Notes: a model not told the origin generated them from the sequence alone. A stretch of DNA of 61,060 nucleotides from Mastigamoeba balamuthi (GCA_902651635.1 CACRSC010000005.1:805133-866192), one strand, 5' to 3'; shown: positions 10,766 through 21,800, counted from the stretch's first letter. A program made the numbers and translations.

Positions 10766-11289
10766 AGGCCTGCCCCGAGTGGGTTTATGGTCTGAGTCTG
10801 TCCTCGACCACTCCGCCGAATTACAAAAGATACCAATACGAAAGAAGAACAGCCCACGCCACTCACTCGGCGGCACTGCTGTGCGATGTGCGTGCGGGTC
10901 TCTTGTAGCCAGTGGCATCTGATACGCCTGGGTCCTCGTGGGGCTCCACCATCTCGACCATAAGTGCATCTTTGGTTTGCAAGCCGGCTAGTTGCATATC
11001 CCTATTTGGTATCACTAACGGAAGCTTCGCCCGGACCATTCCTCACTTGCCGAGAAGATTAGCGAATGGCGTAGATGCGAAATAGTGATGCGCGCCAGCT
11101 TGCTTCGCATGGGCGCGCCCGCAGAGTAGTGGGGACTCTGAGCTGGTATCTCCGGCACTCATGCGGTCCATTTCGGGCGAGAAATCACCCAGCAAAATTC
11201 CCTCACTTCCTGATTCTGCCGTGTTCTCCCGCCGTACCCCGCTGCTGCGGGCCTGAGGTGCCCCGCGCAGCGCCTCGTTGCTCTCTCGT
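10766..11289. other. Spacer between tandem copies B and C
   Basis: Separates the two head-to-tail plus-strand paralogs. It presumably holds the copy B terminator and copy C promoter. No element is identified. Confidence 0.4.
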
Positions 11290-12435
11290 ATGCAGGCGGA
11301 TGGGAATCACGCGGCAGCGGTGCCCTGGGCTCGTGGGTCTCAGGCCACTGAGCCCTTTGCTCTGCGAGTGTCCAGGACCCTCATAACGCGCTACTCGAAG
11401 TTCACGGTGAGGCCAAACGCCCCTCAGCTACCCCCAGCATCGGGACGCTGGCGCCGCTCCGCGTGCTCGCACGGGCGTGGCCGAGTGCTGCGATTTTGCA
11501 CTTCAGTTGTGATGTGTGTTTTGGGCGCGTTTTCCCACCGCGTTTACCCTGTGCAGCTCCGCGTCGTGTGCGACGCGCAGTGGATGCAGGAACAGGGGCT
11601 GGGCATCGAGGCCCTCCGGGCCGCCTGCACGGGCGCCGTTGTTAGGCTCGAGGGGCAGGAGAGCGGCCCCAGTACAGAGAGCTCCACAAGCCCTGCAGTT
11701 GTTTTGACAGCGTCCTTTTCGCTCCTCTCGCTCTTCAGATCTGGGGCCCTGCACCAGATGCTGCAAGACAGGGCGCAAGAGGCCCATCGTCGTAGGCGGC
11801 ACTCTGCGCGAGGAGGCGCATGGGGGGAGCGACAGCCGCGAGCGCGTCTTCGTGTTTGACCGGTGTAAATCGTGCGGGATTATCGAGACAATAATTCTCG
11901 CCTGCTTCGCGCCCCCCTCCTGACGCGCGCCCCTCGCCCCTCGCTCGTCCGCCCGCGCTGCGCCCGCGCTGCTCCCGCGCGCCCACGGCAGGAACTGCAA
12001 CTCGTCGCGGCTGCACATGGGAGGGCGCGTGGTGGTCGTGGTGACCATCAGGGGCCCGCAGGGGCCCATCGCCGAGGCCGTCACAGAGCCCCTGCTGCTC
12101 GTCTCCAAGACGTCGTACACGCGCAGGCCCCCCGCACCGCGCATCAGGTGGGTCCACGAGGCCGAGGCCTCTGGCAGCAGCGACGAGGCCGCGGAGCAGC
12201 CCGCTGGTGCCCCGGGGCTGCCGGGACCGCCGGAGCCAGCGCGCCATGCAGGCGGGGCGGAGCAGACCGCGGCAGAGGCGGCGCCAGCAGCAGAGGCTGC
12301 GGCGGCCACGGCAGCGGGGACACAGGCGGCGGCGAGCAGGTCAGGAGGGAGCTCGAGGCGCTCCTGCGGCTCCAGGGCGAGCAGCTGGAGCGCGTCCGCA
12401 CACTCACGCGGCGGCTGGCGGGCGGCAGCACGTGA
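11290..12435 (+). CDS. Cluster family copy C, possible p53/Rel/STAT-like protein
   Basis: Exons 11290-11406, 11557-11671, 11739-11871 and 11992-12435. Exons 1-3 are 117, 115 and 133 nt, the same as copy B. Core motifs are LRVVCDAQWMQEQGLG, CTRCCKTGRKRPIVVGG, FDRCKSNCNSSRLH and RVVVVVTIRGPQGPIAEAV. The C-terminal helix (RRELEALLRLQGEQLERV) lies in a different frame from the core of the last exon. The frame is restored by a small intron at about 12207-12265 (gtgccc...cag, 59 bp) in the Pro/Ala linker. A sequencing indel or a genuine frameshift is the alternative. Helix conservation argues the gene is functional. Confidence 0.68.
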
Positions 12436-12693
12436 CCGGCCTGCCGGCCCTCGAGCCAGCACACAGTGGCCCTCTGGGCAGCGGCAGCCCCGCCTCGTTG
12501 CGCACCGCAAGATACATAGCGCGTTGTATGTCCACGGCGCAGCTGCGGCACGTGCGTTGATGGGTGGGCCCGTGGGGGGCAACGGCTCGTCTGCCAAGTG
12601 GGGCAACGGGAGCAGAAGAAGGCCAGCAGCGCCTTGGCGAATAGAAAGCACAAGAGGGCGGTCTTGGCAGGTCGCTGGGGGAGGCAAGGGGGC

Positions 12694-13581
12694 TCAGGAG
12701 ACGTGCTCGAGGAGACCCTGGCGGATGAGCGACTCGACGGTGGGGTCGAGGCGCACAAACTGGACGGTGCCGGGGTCGAGGCTGATGGGCCCGCTGTCCG
12801 TGAACACCTGCGTCTCGGCCTGGTCGGCCCGCGTGCCGCGCACCTCGACGCAGGCCTCCGAGGGCGGCCGCGAGACGTCTGTGTTGAGGTCGAGGCCCAC
12901 GCTGACCATGTAGTCCGCCAGCGCACGCGAGTAGCGCGAGTACATCTCGCACTCGTCGGGGCTCAGCCTCTCCCGCAGCTCCTCGGGCAGCACGCTCCCC
13001 AGCTGCCCCGCCCCAGAGCCCGTCAGAGAGCGAGCGACACCGTGTAGGGGCGGTGGGCGAGAGAGAGAACAAAACAAGGCAGACAAGGAATCGAACCAAC
13101 ACACCACAGCGCCCGACACACACAGTCCACCGACTAGTGGCACAGAGAGAGCGAGCAAGCGAGAGAGCAAGAGAGGGGGAGAGAGAGCCCGAGTAGATTG
13201 AGGGCACCTGCCAGCGGGCCTCGCGGAGCAGAGCCATGCGGTGGCGCAGGTACGCCAGCACGCAGCGCTTGTCGTGGAAGAGCGCCACCTGGTGCGCGAT
13301 GTTCAGGGGCAGCAGCGCCGCGTCGTTGATGTCCGCGGCCACGCGCTCGTGCAGCGCCCGCATGTCGCTCACCACGTGGTTCACCGCGTCTTGCTGCACA
13401 GCGCACAGCAACCCACAGCCCACAGCACAGCACAGCACAGCAGCAGCAGGAGGGCAGCAGCGCACACGCTCGGCGTCAGCGAGGCTCCGCCCCTCAGGGT
13501 AAAACGCACGTCGTAGGGCGCCAGCGCAGCCCCGCTCCGCTTGGCCTCGCGCAGAAGCTCTGTGGCTGTCCTGCTCTGCAT
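12694..13581 (-). CDS. PSF1: GINS complex subunit PSF1
   Basis: PSF1 is one of four GINS subunits and activates the CMG replicative helicase with CDC45 and MCM2-7 in the nucleus. Exons 13510-13581, 13208-13393 and 12694-13002 give 188 residues (human 196). The N-terminal A-domain helices read MQSRTATELLREAKRS then NHVVSDMRALHERV. The family core KRCVLAYLRHRMALLREARW continues into GSVLPEELRERLSP and YSRALADYMVSVGLDLNTD. The C-terminal B-domain ends with the hallmark VESLIRQGLLEHVS. Both introns are phase 0 and GT-AG. The start is fixed because the 24-residue first exon aligns with the family N-terminus. It is divergent from PEX10 with only 114 bp between the start codons. Confidence 0.95.
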
Positions 13582-13695
13582 CGATGCGCTCGCCTGTTCT
13601 GGCGCCAAACAGCAGATTGGGAGCGAGTGAATATCTAGATATCGGCGCCGTGATATCAGAACATTCTGAATCTCGTATCTGCAGGGCGAGTCACG
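13582..13695. promoter_or_regulatory. Shared bidirectional promoter of PSF1 and PEX10
   Basis: The 114 bp between the two start codons must hold both core promoters. It contains the 12-bp palindrome atatctagatat at 13631-13642, followed by gatatcggcgccgtgatatc, in an AT-rich patch unlike the flanking coding sequence. No canonical TATA box is seen. A regulatory role is inferred from position. Confidence 0.5.
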
Positions 13696-14759
13696 ATGGA
13701 GGTGGCGGCGGTGGCGCAGCAGCGCGCGTTCGCGGCGGACATCGTGCGCGCGTCCAAGAAGGACGAGATCTACGTCCGCCAGTGGCAGGAGCTCTTCTTC
13801 GACAGCTGCTGCCGCCTGCTGGGTGCGGGCGCTCGCCGACACCCGAATTCAGATTGAATCTCAATTCAATTTCAATTCAATTGAATTTCATTTCGATTCG
13901 GCCCAGGCACGGGGCGCAGCATGCGGTACCAGAAGGAGATCGACCTGCTCTCTGTGCTGTCGTACTACGCGCTGACGACGGTGGCGGGCTCGCAGACGCT
14001 GGGCGAGGAGTACACAGACATCGCCCTCGCGACCCCCGCGGGCGCCGTCGGTCCGCCCCCGCCTCCCCCGCCATATCTCCCACATCCCCCGATATCCAGA
14101 TTCCGGGTTCTGATTCCCGAATCTTCCTGCGATATTTCGCTCTCGCCCCTGCAGCGCCGCGGCTGGTCCGCGCCGTGGCTGTGGGGCTGGGGGCGCTGGT
14201 GCCCTACGTCGTGGGCGCTGCGGCGAGCAGGGCGCACGCGCTGGTGCCCGAGAGCTGGGCGGCGGCCAAGGGGGTGGCGCTGCTGGCGGCCGAGCGGGCG
14301 GGCGAGGGCCTCGGCGTGGCCCAGCACGCGCACAGCGCCCTCTTCTACGCGCGCGGCGACTACCTCGACGCCAGCAAGCGCCTGGCGCGCCTGCAGTACC
14401 GCTTCACGCGGGCCATGAAGCCGGACAGGCCGTCGCTGGGGCTGCTGGGCCTCGCCAGCGCCCTGCGCGCTGCCCTGGGCCTCGCGTGGCTGGGCCGCGA
14501 GCTCCGCAGGATCCGCGCCGAGGCGGCGCGCGGCGGCGCGGGGGCGCAGGTGGTGGCCGCGGCCAGCGCCAACGCGGGGGCTGCGGCGCCGCCGTGCACG
14601 CTCTGCCTCGAGCCGCGCACAGAGGCCACCGCGACGCCCTGCGGCCACCTCTTCTGCTGGGGCTGCATCGCCCGCGCCCTCGCCGCCAAGGGCGAGTGCC
14701 CCATCTGCAGGCGCCCCGCCCGCCCTGCGGCCCTCGTCCGCGTCTACAACGTCCTCTGA
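13696..14759 (+). CDS. PEX10: Peroxisome biogenesis factor 10 (RING E3 ligase)
   Basis: PEX10 is part of the PEX2-PEX10-PEX12 ubiquitin ligase in the peroxisomal membrane, which recycles the import receptor PEX5. Exons 13696-13822, 13907-14050 and 14155-14759 give 291 residues with the frame intact. The N-terminus carries the family signature: KKDEIYVRQWQELFFDSCCR, YQKEIDLLSVLSYYALTT, then TLGEEYTDI. Membrane-helix segments follow, and a C-terminal C3HC4 RING (CTLCLEP...CGHLFCWGCI...CPICRRP) is present with all eight zinc ligands. Introns 1 and 2 are GT-AG and unusually AT-rich for this locus. Presence of PEX10 implies the organism makes peroxisomes. Confidence 0.95.
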
Positions 14760-15414
14760 ACAGGCCTCCTTCCCCGCTGCCCCCGTGCTGCCCTCTGTGG
14801 GCCCTCGTCTCTGCTCTCGCGCTCGCGCCGTGTGGCGACTGCTGCGCCTGCGCGCTCTCGTGCCCAGCTGCCGCCGCCGACTGGAGAGCCCGCCCGTCTG
14901 CGTGTTGTGGGCGCTGGGGCCGCACGTGCGTGGGCGTAGGGGTGTGCAGACCGATGCCGTCCTTGGAGAGTGCTTATCGCGAACGTGTCGCGGGCGCTGC
15001 CGATGAGCACCTGCTTGGCGACGACGCCACTCGCCCCTGCGGATGCGCTCTCTGCCCTGAAAACCGATGGAGGCCCTGACGAGCTCGTTCCACGCTCCGA
15101 GTGTGCACACAGTCGGCAGCGCGTCTGCCTGAAGCCCTTGACGGCGCCATGCATGACACAGACGCGGGGCGGAAGCTCATCGTGCAGTTCGTGCCTTCAA
15201 GATACTCTCTGAGAGGGTTGTCATGACCTGCAGCTGCTCGTGTTGGGCATCCCTTCCCGTAATGCCCCTGAAATGTCTCCTGGGCGAGGAGCTCCTCAGC
15301 GGGCATCGCGATTCAAGGGCAGCCCAGCATGCGGAAACGCCTTGTGTGCTGGGTGGCGCTGGGTAACACAGCAACACGTGGGAAGCCAAGCGGGAGAAAC
15401 AGAGTCAGAAATCG
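14760..15414. other. Intergenic, partly inside duplicated block
   Basis: Sequence between the convergent 3' ends of PEX10 and the four-helix membrane gene. From 14834 it is part of the block repeated at 16054. No gene is seen. Confidence 0.5.
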
Positions 15415-16052
15415 CTATTTCACTGGGTTGGTGAAGGAGTTGTAGGTGGTCTTGGGCGGCCCTGCCAGCGGCACGATGTTGACGGCAGCGCGCGCAGACG
15501 TCGACAGCGGCACGTGCACGGGCTGCGGTGCCGCGTGCGCCTCGAGGGCGATCTCCGGGGCCACGACGGACCTTCTTCTGCGGTCCTTGACGCGCAGCCA
15601 CGTGCTCCGGACGTCGCCCGCGGTCACGGGGCCCCCGATGGCCTCGAGCGTCAGCGAGATCACGGGGTGTATGGAGACCATCTGCACGATGGCCTGCACG
15701 AGCGTGCGGGCCATGGCGACGCGCAGCTGGTAGTCGAGGGCCGAGCACTGGAGCCCGTTGTTGCGGCAGTAGTTGCCCTTGACCTCGCGCTGGTTGCACA
15801 CCTTCCAGAACGCCAGCGCACTCAGGAACCCCACAACCATCATGCAGAACATGTACGCGACGACCAGCCTCTTCCTCATGTACAGCTGTGCGACATCAGG
15901 ACGCGGTACAGATTTACAAAACTAAGTCGAAAACTCTCGGGGGCGCAGTTGTCCCTCTGGGGAACGCTCTGGGCACCTTGGGGATTCCCAGGCCAATGAG
16001 AGAGACAGCGGAGAAGAGCAGGACGAGGAGCCAGAAGGGCCAGCGCTCGATC
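14834..16052. repeat. 1.2 kb duplicated block, copy 1
   Basis: Nearly identical to 16054-17272, offset about 1219 bp, with only a handful of single-base or short indel differences. It ends at the N at 16053, and copy 2 starts immediately after that N. This is the pattern expected when two overlapping contigs are joined without being merged, so it is probably an assembly artefact rather than a biological duplication. Confidence 0.85.
15415..16052 (-). pseudogene. Truncated duplicate of four-helix membrane protein gene
   Basis: Carries the complete last exon (15415-15885) and the intron, plus the 3' end of exon 1, of the gene at 16634-17627, then stops at the N at 16053. The coding sequence of the last exon is unchanged at protein level. 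It is most simply the same locus represented twice, not a decayed gene. Confidence 0.7.
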
Positions 16053-16053
16053 N

Positions 16054-17272
16054 TGGCGACTGCTGCGCCTGCGCTCTCGTGCCCAGCTGCCGCCGCCGAC
16101 TGGAGAGCCCGCCCGTCTGCGTGTTGTGGGCGCTGGGGCCGCACGTGCGTGGGCGTAGGGGTGTGCAGACCGATGCCGTCCTTGGAGAGTGCTTATCGCG
16201 AACGTGTCGCGGGCGCTGCCGATGAGCACCTGCTTGGCGACGACGCCACTCGCCCCTGCGGATGCGCTCTCTGCCCTGAAAACCGATGGAGGCCCTGACG
16301 AGCTCGTTCCACGCTCCGAGTGTGCACACAGTCGGCAGCGCGTCTGCCTGAAGCCCTTGACGGCGCCATGCATGACACAGACGCGGGGCGGAAGCTCATC
16401 GTGCAGTTCGTGCCTTCAAGATACTCTCTGAGAGGGTTGTCATGACCTGCAGCTGCTCGTGTTGGGCATCCCTTCCCGTAATGCCCCTGAAATGTCTCCT
16501 GGGCGAGGAGCTCCTCAGCGGGCATCGCGATTCAAGGGCAGCCCAGCATGCGGAAACGCCTTGTGTGCTGGGTGGCGCTGGGTAACACAGCAACACGTGG
16601 GAAGCCAAGCGGGAGAAACAGAGTCAGAAATCGCTATTTCACTGGGTTGGTGAAGGAGTTGTAGGTGGTCTTGGGCGGCCCTGCCAGCGGCACGATGTTG
16701 ACGGCAGCGCGCGCAGACGTCGACAGCGGCACGTGCACGGGCTGCGGTGCCGCGTGCGCCTCGAGGGCGATCTCCGGGGCCACGACGGACCTTCTTCTGC
16801 GGTCCTTGACGCGCAGCCACGTGCTCCGGACGTCGCCCGCGGTCACAGGGCCCCCGATGGCCTCGAGCGTCAGCGAGATCACGGGGTGTATGGAGACCAT
16901 CTGCACGATGGCCTGCACGAGCGTGCGGGCCATGGCGACGCGCAGCTGGTAGTCGAGGGCCGAGCACTGGAGCCCGTTGTTGCGGCAGTAGTTGCCCTTG
17001 ACCTCGCGCTGGTTGCACACCTTCCAGAACGCCAGCGCACTCAGGAACCCCACAACCATCATGCAGAACATGTACGCGACGACCAGCCTCTTCCTCATGT
17101 ACAGCTGTGCGACATCAGGACGCGGTAACAGATTTCAGAAATACTAAGTCGAAAACTCTCGGGGACGCAGTTGTCCCTCTGGGGAACGCTCTGGGCACCT
17201 TGGGGATTCCCAGACCAATGAGAGAGACAGCGGAGAAGAGCAGGACGAGGAGCCAGAAGGGCCAGCGCTCGA
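16054..17272. repeat. 1.2 kb duplicated block, copy 2
   Basis: Second copy of 14834-16052. After its end the sequence continues into the 5' half of the four-helix membrane gene, so this copy belongs to the intact locus. Confidence 0.85.
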
Positions 17273-17627
17273 TCTGCGGGCGGTAGCCCACGCGCTCGAA
17301 CGTCGGGGCCCCCGCGCAGACGAGCGACAGGGAGACCAGCGCGCAGACGCCCTGCACCGCTGCCAGGGCCTGGGCCACGTGCCTGCTGGTCGCCCACCGC
17401 CTGGCAGCCCGCAGGGCCCTGGGGGTGGGCCAGCGGTCCTCCTGGGCTGCGGGGCCCAGTGGGAGCGCTGTGGCCGCGGTGGTCGGGGCGTCGGCCACTG
17501 CCGACTGCTGCGAGAGCCCCGAGGACGCCTCCGAGTCGTACCTGCGCGGTGCGGCTGCCGAGGGGCTGTAGTCGCCGTCGGACGAGTCCGGGACGCTGTC
17601 GGAGCGCTCCAGCGGGCGGCTGCGCAT
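16634..17627 (-). CDS. Four-helix membrane protein, unknown family
   Basis: Two exons, 17199-17627 and 16634-17104, give 299 residues. A Ser/Ala-rich hydrophilic N-terminus of about 85 residues is followed by four hydrophobic segments: AQALAAVQGVCALVSLSLVC, WPFWLLVLLFSAVSLIGL, VVAYMFCMMVVGFLSALAFW, and AIVQMVSIHPVISLTLEAIG. Between helices 3 and 4 is a short loop with three cysteines (CNQREVKGNYCRNNGLQC). The tail is basic then Ala/Pro-rich. Topology is tetraspanin-like, but the large Cys-Cys-Gly loop of tetraspanins is absent, so I do not assign it. The start ATG at 17627 lies 34 bp downstream of a TATA box. The intron is gtgccc...cacag. Confidence 0.8.
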
Positions 17628-17878
17628 CGGTCGAGAGCGCACTGAGGGAAGGGGGAGGGGTATTTATAGAACCGGGAGGGCAGGAGATACGCGTATCTCG
17701 GGCGTTTTCTCAACTTTCCCGGATACGTTCAGAAAAAGACACGGTGCTGGTGTGGTTTGGTTTGCTGCCCCGAGGGACCCGTTCGGCCCCGACGCCCTGC
17801 GCTGCCGGCCGGGACCCGCGCGATTCTGTGTGGCTGACCCGCGGGCGTGCCGAATCGCGCGAGAGCGGGGGCGCAGCG
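17628..17878. promoter_or_regulatory. Divergent promoter with TATA box and palindrome
   Basis: On the minus strand the sequence tctataaata (17661-17670) is a canonical TATA box 34 bp before the four-helix gene start. The perfect 16-bp palindrome gagatacgcgtatctc lies at 17684-17699. Its 12-bp core recurs at 39312-39323 in another divergent promoter. Confidence 0.6.
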
Positions 17879-18324
17879 ATGCCAGGGCCGCCGCTGCCGC
17901 TGCCGCTGGAGGAGCAGCTCGCGGCGCTGCTGTCGCCCCAGCAGCCCAGCAGCGCCAGCAGCAACGTCCTCGCCAACACGGCGTGCACGGCCCGCGTGCA
18001 GCTGGACAGCCTGGCCGAGTGGTGCTTCGAGTCGGCGGCGCCCGTCGAGGAGAAGGCGCGGACGTTTGTGCGGGCCGTCGAGGACTGCGCGGCGATGCTG
18101 CGCTGCGTGCTGCCCAGGGCGCAGCCCGACGAGCTCCGCGACGCCCTCGAGGACCACCTCGCCCGCAGGCTCTACGGCCTCTTCTTCGCCCCGCCAGAGG
18201 ACGCCGAGGCCGACCGCCGCCTCGAGTCCAAGGTCACGTCACTCAATTGATAACGAAGCCCGAGATTCGCGGATTTCCTTTGTAAATTTAATTTGCCGCG
18301 GGATTTCGTGCAGCTGGCCAAGTG
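17879..18324 (+). CDS. VPS9-domain-like protein, truncated by assembly gap
   Basis: Exon 1, 17879-18232, encodes 118 residues, and exon 2 starts at 18314 (LAKW/C) but hits the N at 18325. Exon 1 has a helical region (RVQLDSLAEWCFES...KARTFVRAVEDCAAML) ending LEDHLARRLYGLFFAPPEDAEADRRLESK. That is the pattern of the first VPS9 helices in Rab5 exchange factors (family form LYxxxFxPxxxDxxxDRRL). The catalytic half, with the conserved Asp and Tyr, would be in the missing part, so exchange activity cannot be judged. Confidence 0.5.
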
Positions 18325-18325
18325 N

Positions 18326-18533
18326 GCTGCCGGGGCCCCTGATGTCCATGTCGGCCTCGCCGGGCGGATTCCGGCGCCACACGTCACCGCGGGATATCGA
18401 GATTCCCGGCGCAGATATCTGCGACACGTCAGCATCGCTGTCGCCTCAGGTCTACGCGAGAATGCGCCCCGACGACCGCCACTCCCCGGCCTCGGGCGTG
18501 CCGCTCGCCAACCTGGGGCGTCCACGCCGCTGA
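18326..18533 (+). CDS. Gene fragment after the gap
   Basis: Open from the N to a TGA at 18531-18533. A likely last exon starts after a cctcag acceptor near 18450 and encodes VYARMRPDDRHSPASG and a short basic tail. It may or may not belong to the VPS9-like gene. Too short to identify. Confidence 0.25.
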
Positions 18534-18842
18534 GCAGAGCCCTTTTCCGGCTGGCCTGGCCGGGCGCGGATGAGGTGAGGGAGAGAAAGTGCAACACAGG
18601 AGATGTGACACTGTTGCCCCGATCGGGCAGCAGATTCGGGGGGCCTCGACTGTTTATTCAGCTTCCCTGGGAAATCGCCGTTGCCCGAAGGCGGCAGGTC
18701 GCGGATATTTGCGGGAACAATCTGCGCAACCGCCCCTGTTCGAAAAAAACTCAACCAACGGCCGACACCTGTGCGTTGCGTTGCGCCCCGCCCCTCCGCG
18801 TTCGCTCACTCCCCCGGCCACCCATCTCTCAGCACCGGCGAC
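18534..18842. other. 5' flank of receptor kinase gene
   Basis: 309 bp of spacer before the receptor start codon. It contains an AT-rich patch (gcggatatttgcggg) near 18711 like those seen in many introns here. No TATA box is identified. Confidence 0.4.
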
Positions 18843-21800
18843 ATGCGTGCCGCTGCAGCCCTGCCGTCCCTCAGGGCCCTCGCGCTCGCCCTGACGGCCC
18901 TCGCGGCCCTCGCGCTCCCTGCGGCGTCGCTGCCGTCGCCGGAGCCCTCCCTGGCGGCGCCCCTGCTGCACCGCGGGGCCCGGGGCGCTGCGGACGAGGC
19001 GCGGTGGGCGTGCGCGTTCCAGCGGCAGTTCACGGGGGCGGCGCTGGCGGCGCTGGGCAGCGGGGCGGTGGACCCCTGCGAGCAGCCCCAGAGCGCCTGC
19101 AGCCCGCAGGTCCCCCGGTGGGCCTCGTGCTCGGGCGGCTCCCTCAACCAGATGTGCGCCTCTCGCTCTCGCTCTCCCACTCTCTCGCGGGGCGCACGGC
19201 GCTGCAGGGGGAGGGGCAGGGAGAGGGCAGAGAGGGCAGAGAGAGCAGAGGGGCAGCGACACAGACCGCACCTCTTGGTCGTCTGGTCCACTTTTCGTGC
19301 ACCGAAATGACACTCACTGCATCTCCGCCGCACCTCGCGTGCACCTTCCTTCCCCGGGGCCAGCACGCTCACGCACGTCGCCACGCCGCTGCAGCTGCCC
19401 GACCTCAGCCTCGTCCCCGCCATCGAGCGCCTGTGCGTGTGTCGCCGGGGGGGTGCTAAGGGGGAGGGGGTTGAATTCTCCAGCCCTTTCTTCTCTTCCG
19501 TTTCTGGGAGCGGTGCGCAAAGTGTGCAGCTGATGCGACTTTTGCTGGTGGGATTCGCAGGGAGCTGACGGGCTGCGGCCTCACGGGGACCATTCCCGAC
19601 TGGTCTGCGCTCTCGCGGCTCAAGCAGCTGCGCCTGGGCGACAACGCGCTCACGGGGACCATACCCCCCGTGTCGGGCCTCGCGTCGCTCGAGCACATGT
19701 GCGGCCCTCTCTGCTCCTCTCTGCTGCGCCTGCCGTTCCAGAAACACACAGCAAACAACTCCCCTTCCTCTCTTGTCCCTCTGGCACGGCCGCAGGGAGC
19801 TCTCGGGCAACAGGCTGAGCGGCACAATCCCCGAGGACATATCTACGCTGCGCACGCTGTCGTATCTGTGCGGGCCCGTCTTGGATTCCAGATATTCCCC
19901 CCGTGCAGAGGGGATATCTTCGCAATTCCTGACAGGATTCAAACGCGGCAACCGCGGTTCCAGGAAGCTGGACAACAACTCGCTGACGGGGACGATACCC
20001 GCGATCACGTCGGACCCCATGAACACCATGTGAGCGAGGCATACACGCATGCATGTATCTGTGACGTTGCAATGACGTGTCACGCGCAGCATGCTGAGCT
20101 GGAACGCGTTCAGCGGGGCGCTGCCGAGCCTGGGCGGCGTGCGCTACCTGACGAACCTCTACGTGGCGCACGCGGGCGTCGGCGGGCCGCTGCCCCCGTC
20201 GCTGGCGGCCCTCGGCCAGCTCCAGCAGCTGTGCGCCCTCTCTCTCTCTCCCTCTGCCTCTGCGCTGCGCTGACGGCTGCTGCAGGGACCTCTCGCACAA
20301 CGCCTTCAACGGGACCGTCTCGTGGTCGCTGCTGCCCGCCTCCCTCAACCTCCTGTGCGCTGCTCCGCTGCTGCCGCTGCCGCTGCCCGCTCTGCTGACC
20401 CCTGTGGGGCTGCGCTGACGCCGCGTTGTGCCTGCGCAGGAACCTCGGGGGCAACGAGCTGGAGGGCGCCATCAACGTCAGCGGGCTCACGCGGCTGCGG
20501 GACCTCTCGCTGGCCTCGAACAGGTTCACGGGGAGCTTCCCCGCCATCGCCGCGCTGCGCAGCCTGGCCACCCTGTGCGCCCCCTCCCTATGCTGCCGCT
20601 GCCACTGCTACGCTGCTCACACGCACCCCATCTGCTCTGCTCTGTGCTGTTGCGCCGCAGCGACGTCAGCAACAACGCGCTGCTCGGGGGCTCTGTGACA
20701 CAGCTCCCTGCCGGCTGCTGCACCAGCTTGTGCGCCTCCCTCTACTCTCTCTCTCTCACAATCACTCTCTGCTCACTGCTCTTTGCTCATCTCTCCACTC
20801 TCTCACTCGCTGTTCTCACTGCTGGCACGCACACGTCTGCCGCCGCAGCCTGCTGCACCACACGGCGGTAAACGACTCGCAGCACAACCTCAAGGCCCTT
20901 GCAGACAACGCCCAGTGGTGCGCCTTGTCGCTGCCACCCCGCTCCGTACCAACTGCTTCCCTCTCACCTCTCTCTCCGTCTGGCCGGGCAGCGTCGCGGC
21001 GATGTCGGGCGTCGACTGCGCGCAGCTCCTGGCCGACAACCCCGACTGCTCGTGCGACACGTGCCCGGGCCACCCGCTGCACGGCGACGCCGTCCTCGAG
21101 GCCGGCGAGGCCTGCGAGCTGCACGGCACGGGCTGCGACGTCTGTACCGCCTCGTGCGGCACCGGCTGGTCCTCGGCCTCCTCGGCCAACTGCGCCCTCT
21201 GTGCGCCCTCCCCCCCTGCGCCCCCCCTGTGCCCCTCCGCCCTGCGCTCACCCCGGGCGGCCCACCCCCGCAGCGACGGTGGCGTTTGCGGCGGCGCCGA
21301 CGTGCGCGCAGAGGGGCGAGAGCTGGTGCGCGACGACGGCCGAGTGCTTCTGGTGCGGGGCGTTCGGGCAGTGCCTGGCGCGGGGCGCCTACTGCCAGAA
21401 CTGCTCCGAGCTGCCCCGCGAGAGCTGCAGCATCTACCCCTGCGTCTGGTGCGACTCGCAGCAGGCCTGCCGCACCCCCGCCTCCTGCGTCAAGTGCTCC
21501 TCCCTCGACCCCGTGCGCCCTCTCTCTCTCTCTCGCCCGCCCGCCCCCCACACGCTGACGGACGCCGCTGCGCAGGAGTCGTGCGCCAACCAGAGCGGCT
21601 GCGCGTGGTCCTACTACGAGTCGCTCTGCGTGGCCCGCGCGGCGGCCCTCAGCTGCGCCGCGGGGACGCGCAACGAGGCCGGGCGGTGCTACGGGCGCCC
21701 CGGGTGCCGCTGGTGCGCGACGACCAACGCGTGCGACGACCGCAACGGCACGGCGGCGGCCCTGTGCCCCGCGTGCGCCGCGGCTGCCGGGCGCGGGCAG

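Noticed and set aside
13075-13145. tRNA-like sequence on the minus strand with ggttcgattcc
   Set aside because: Only two of five T-stem pairs form and the acceptor stem has no partner. It lies inside PSF1 intron 2.
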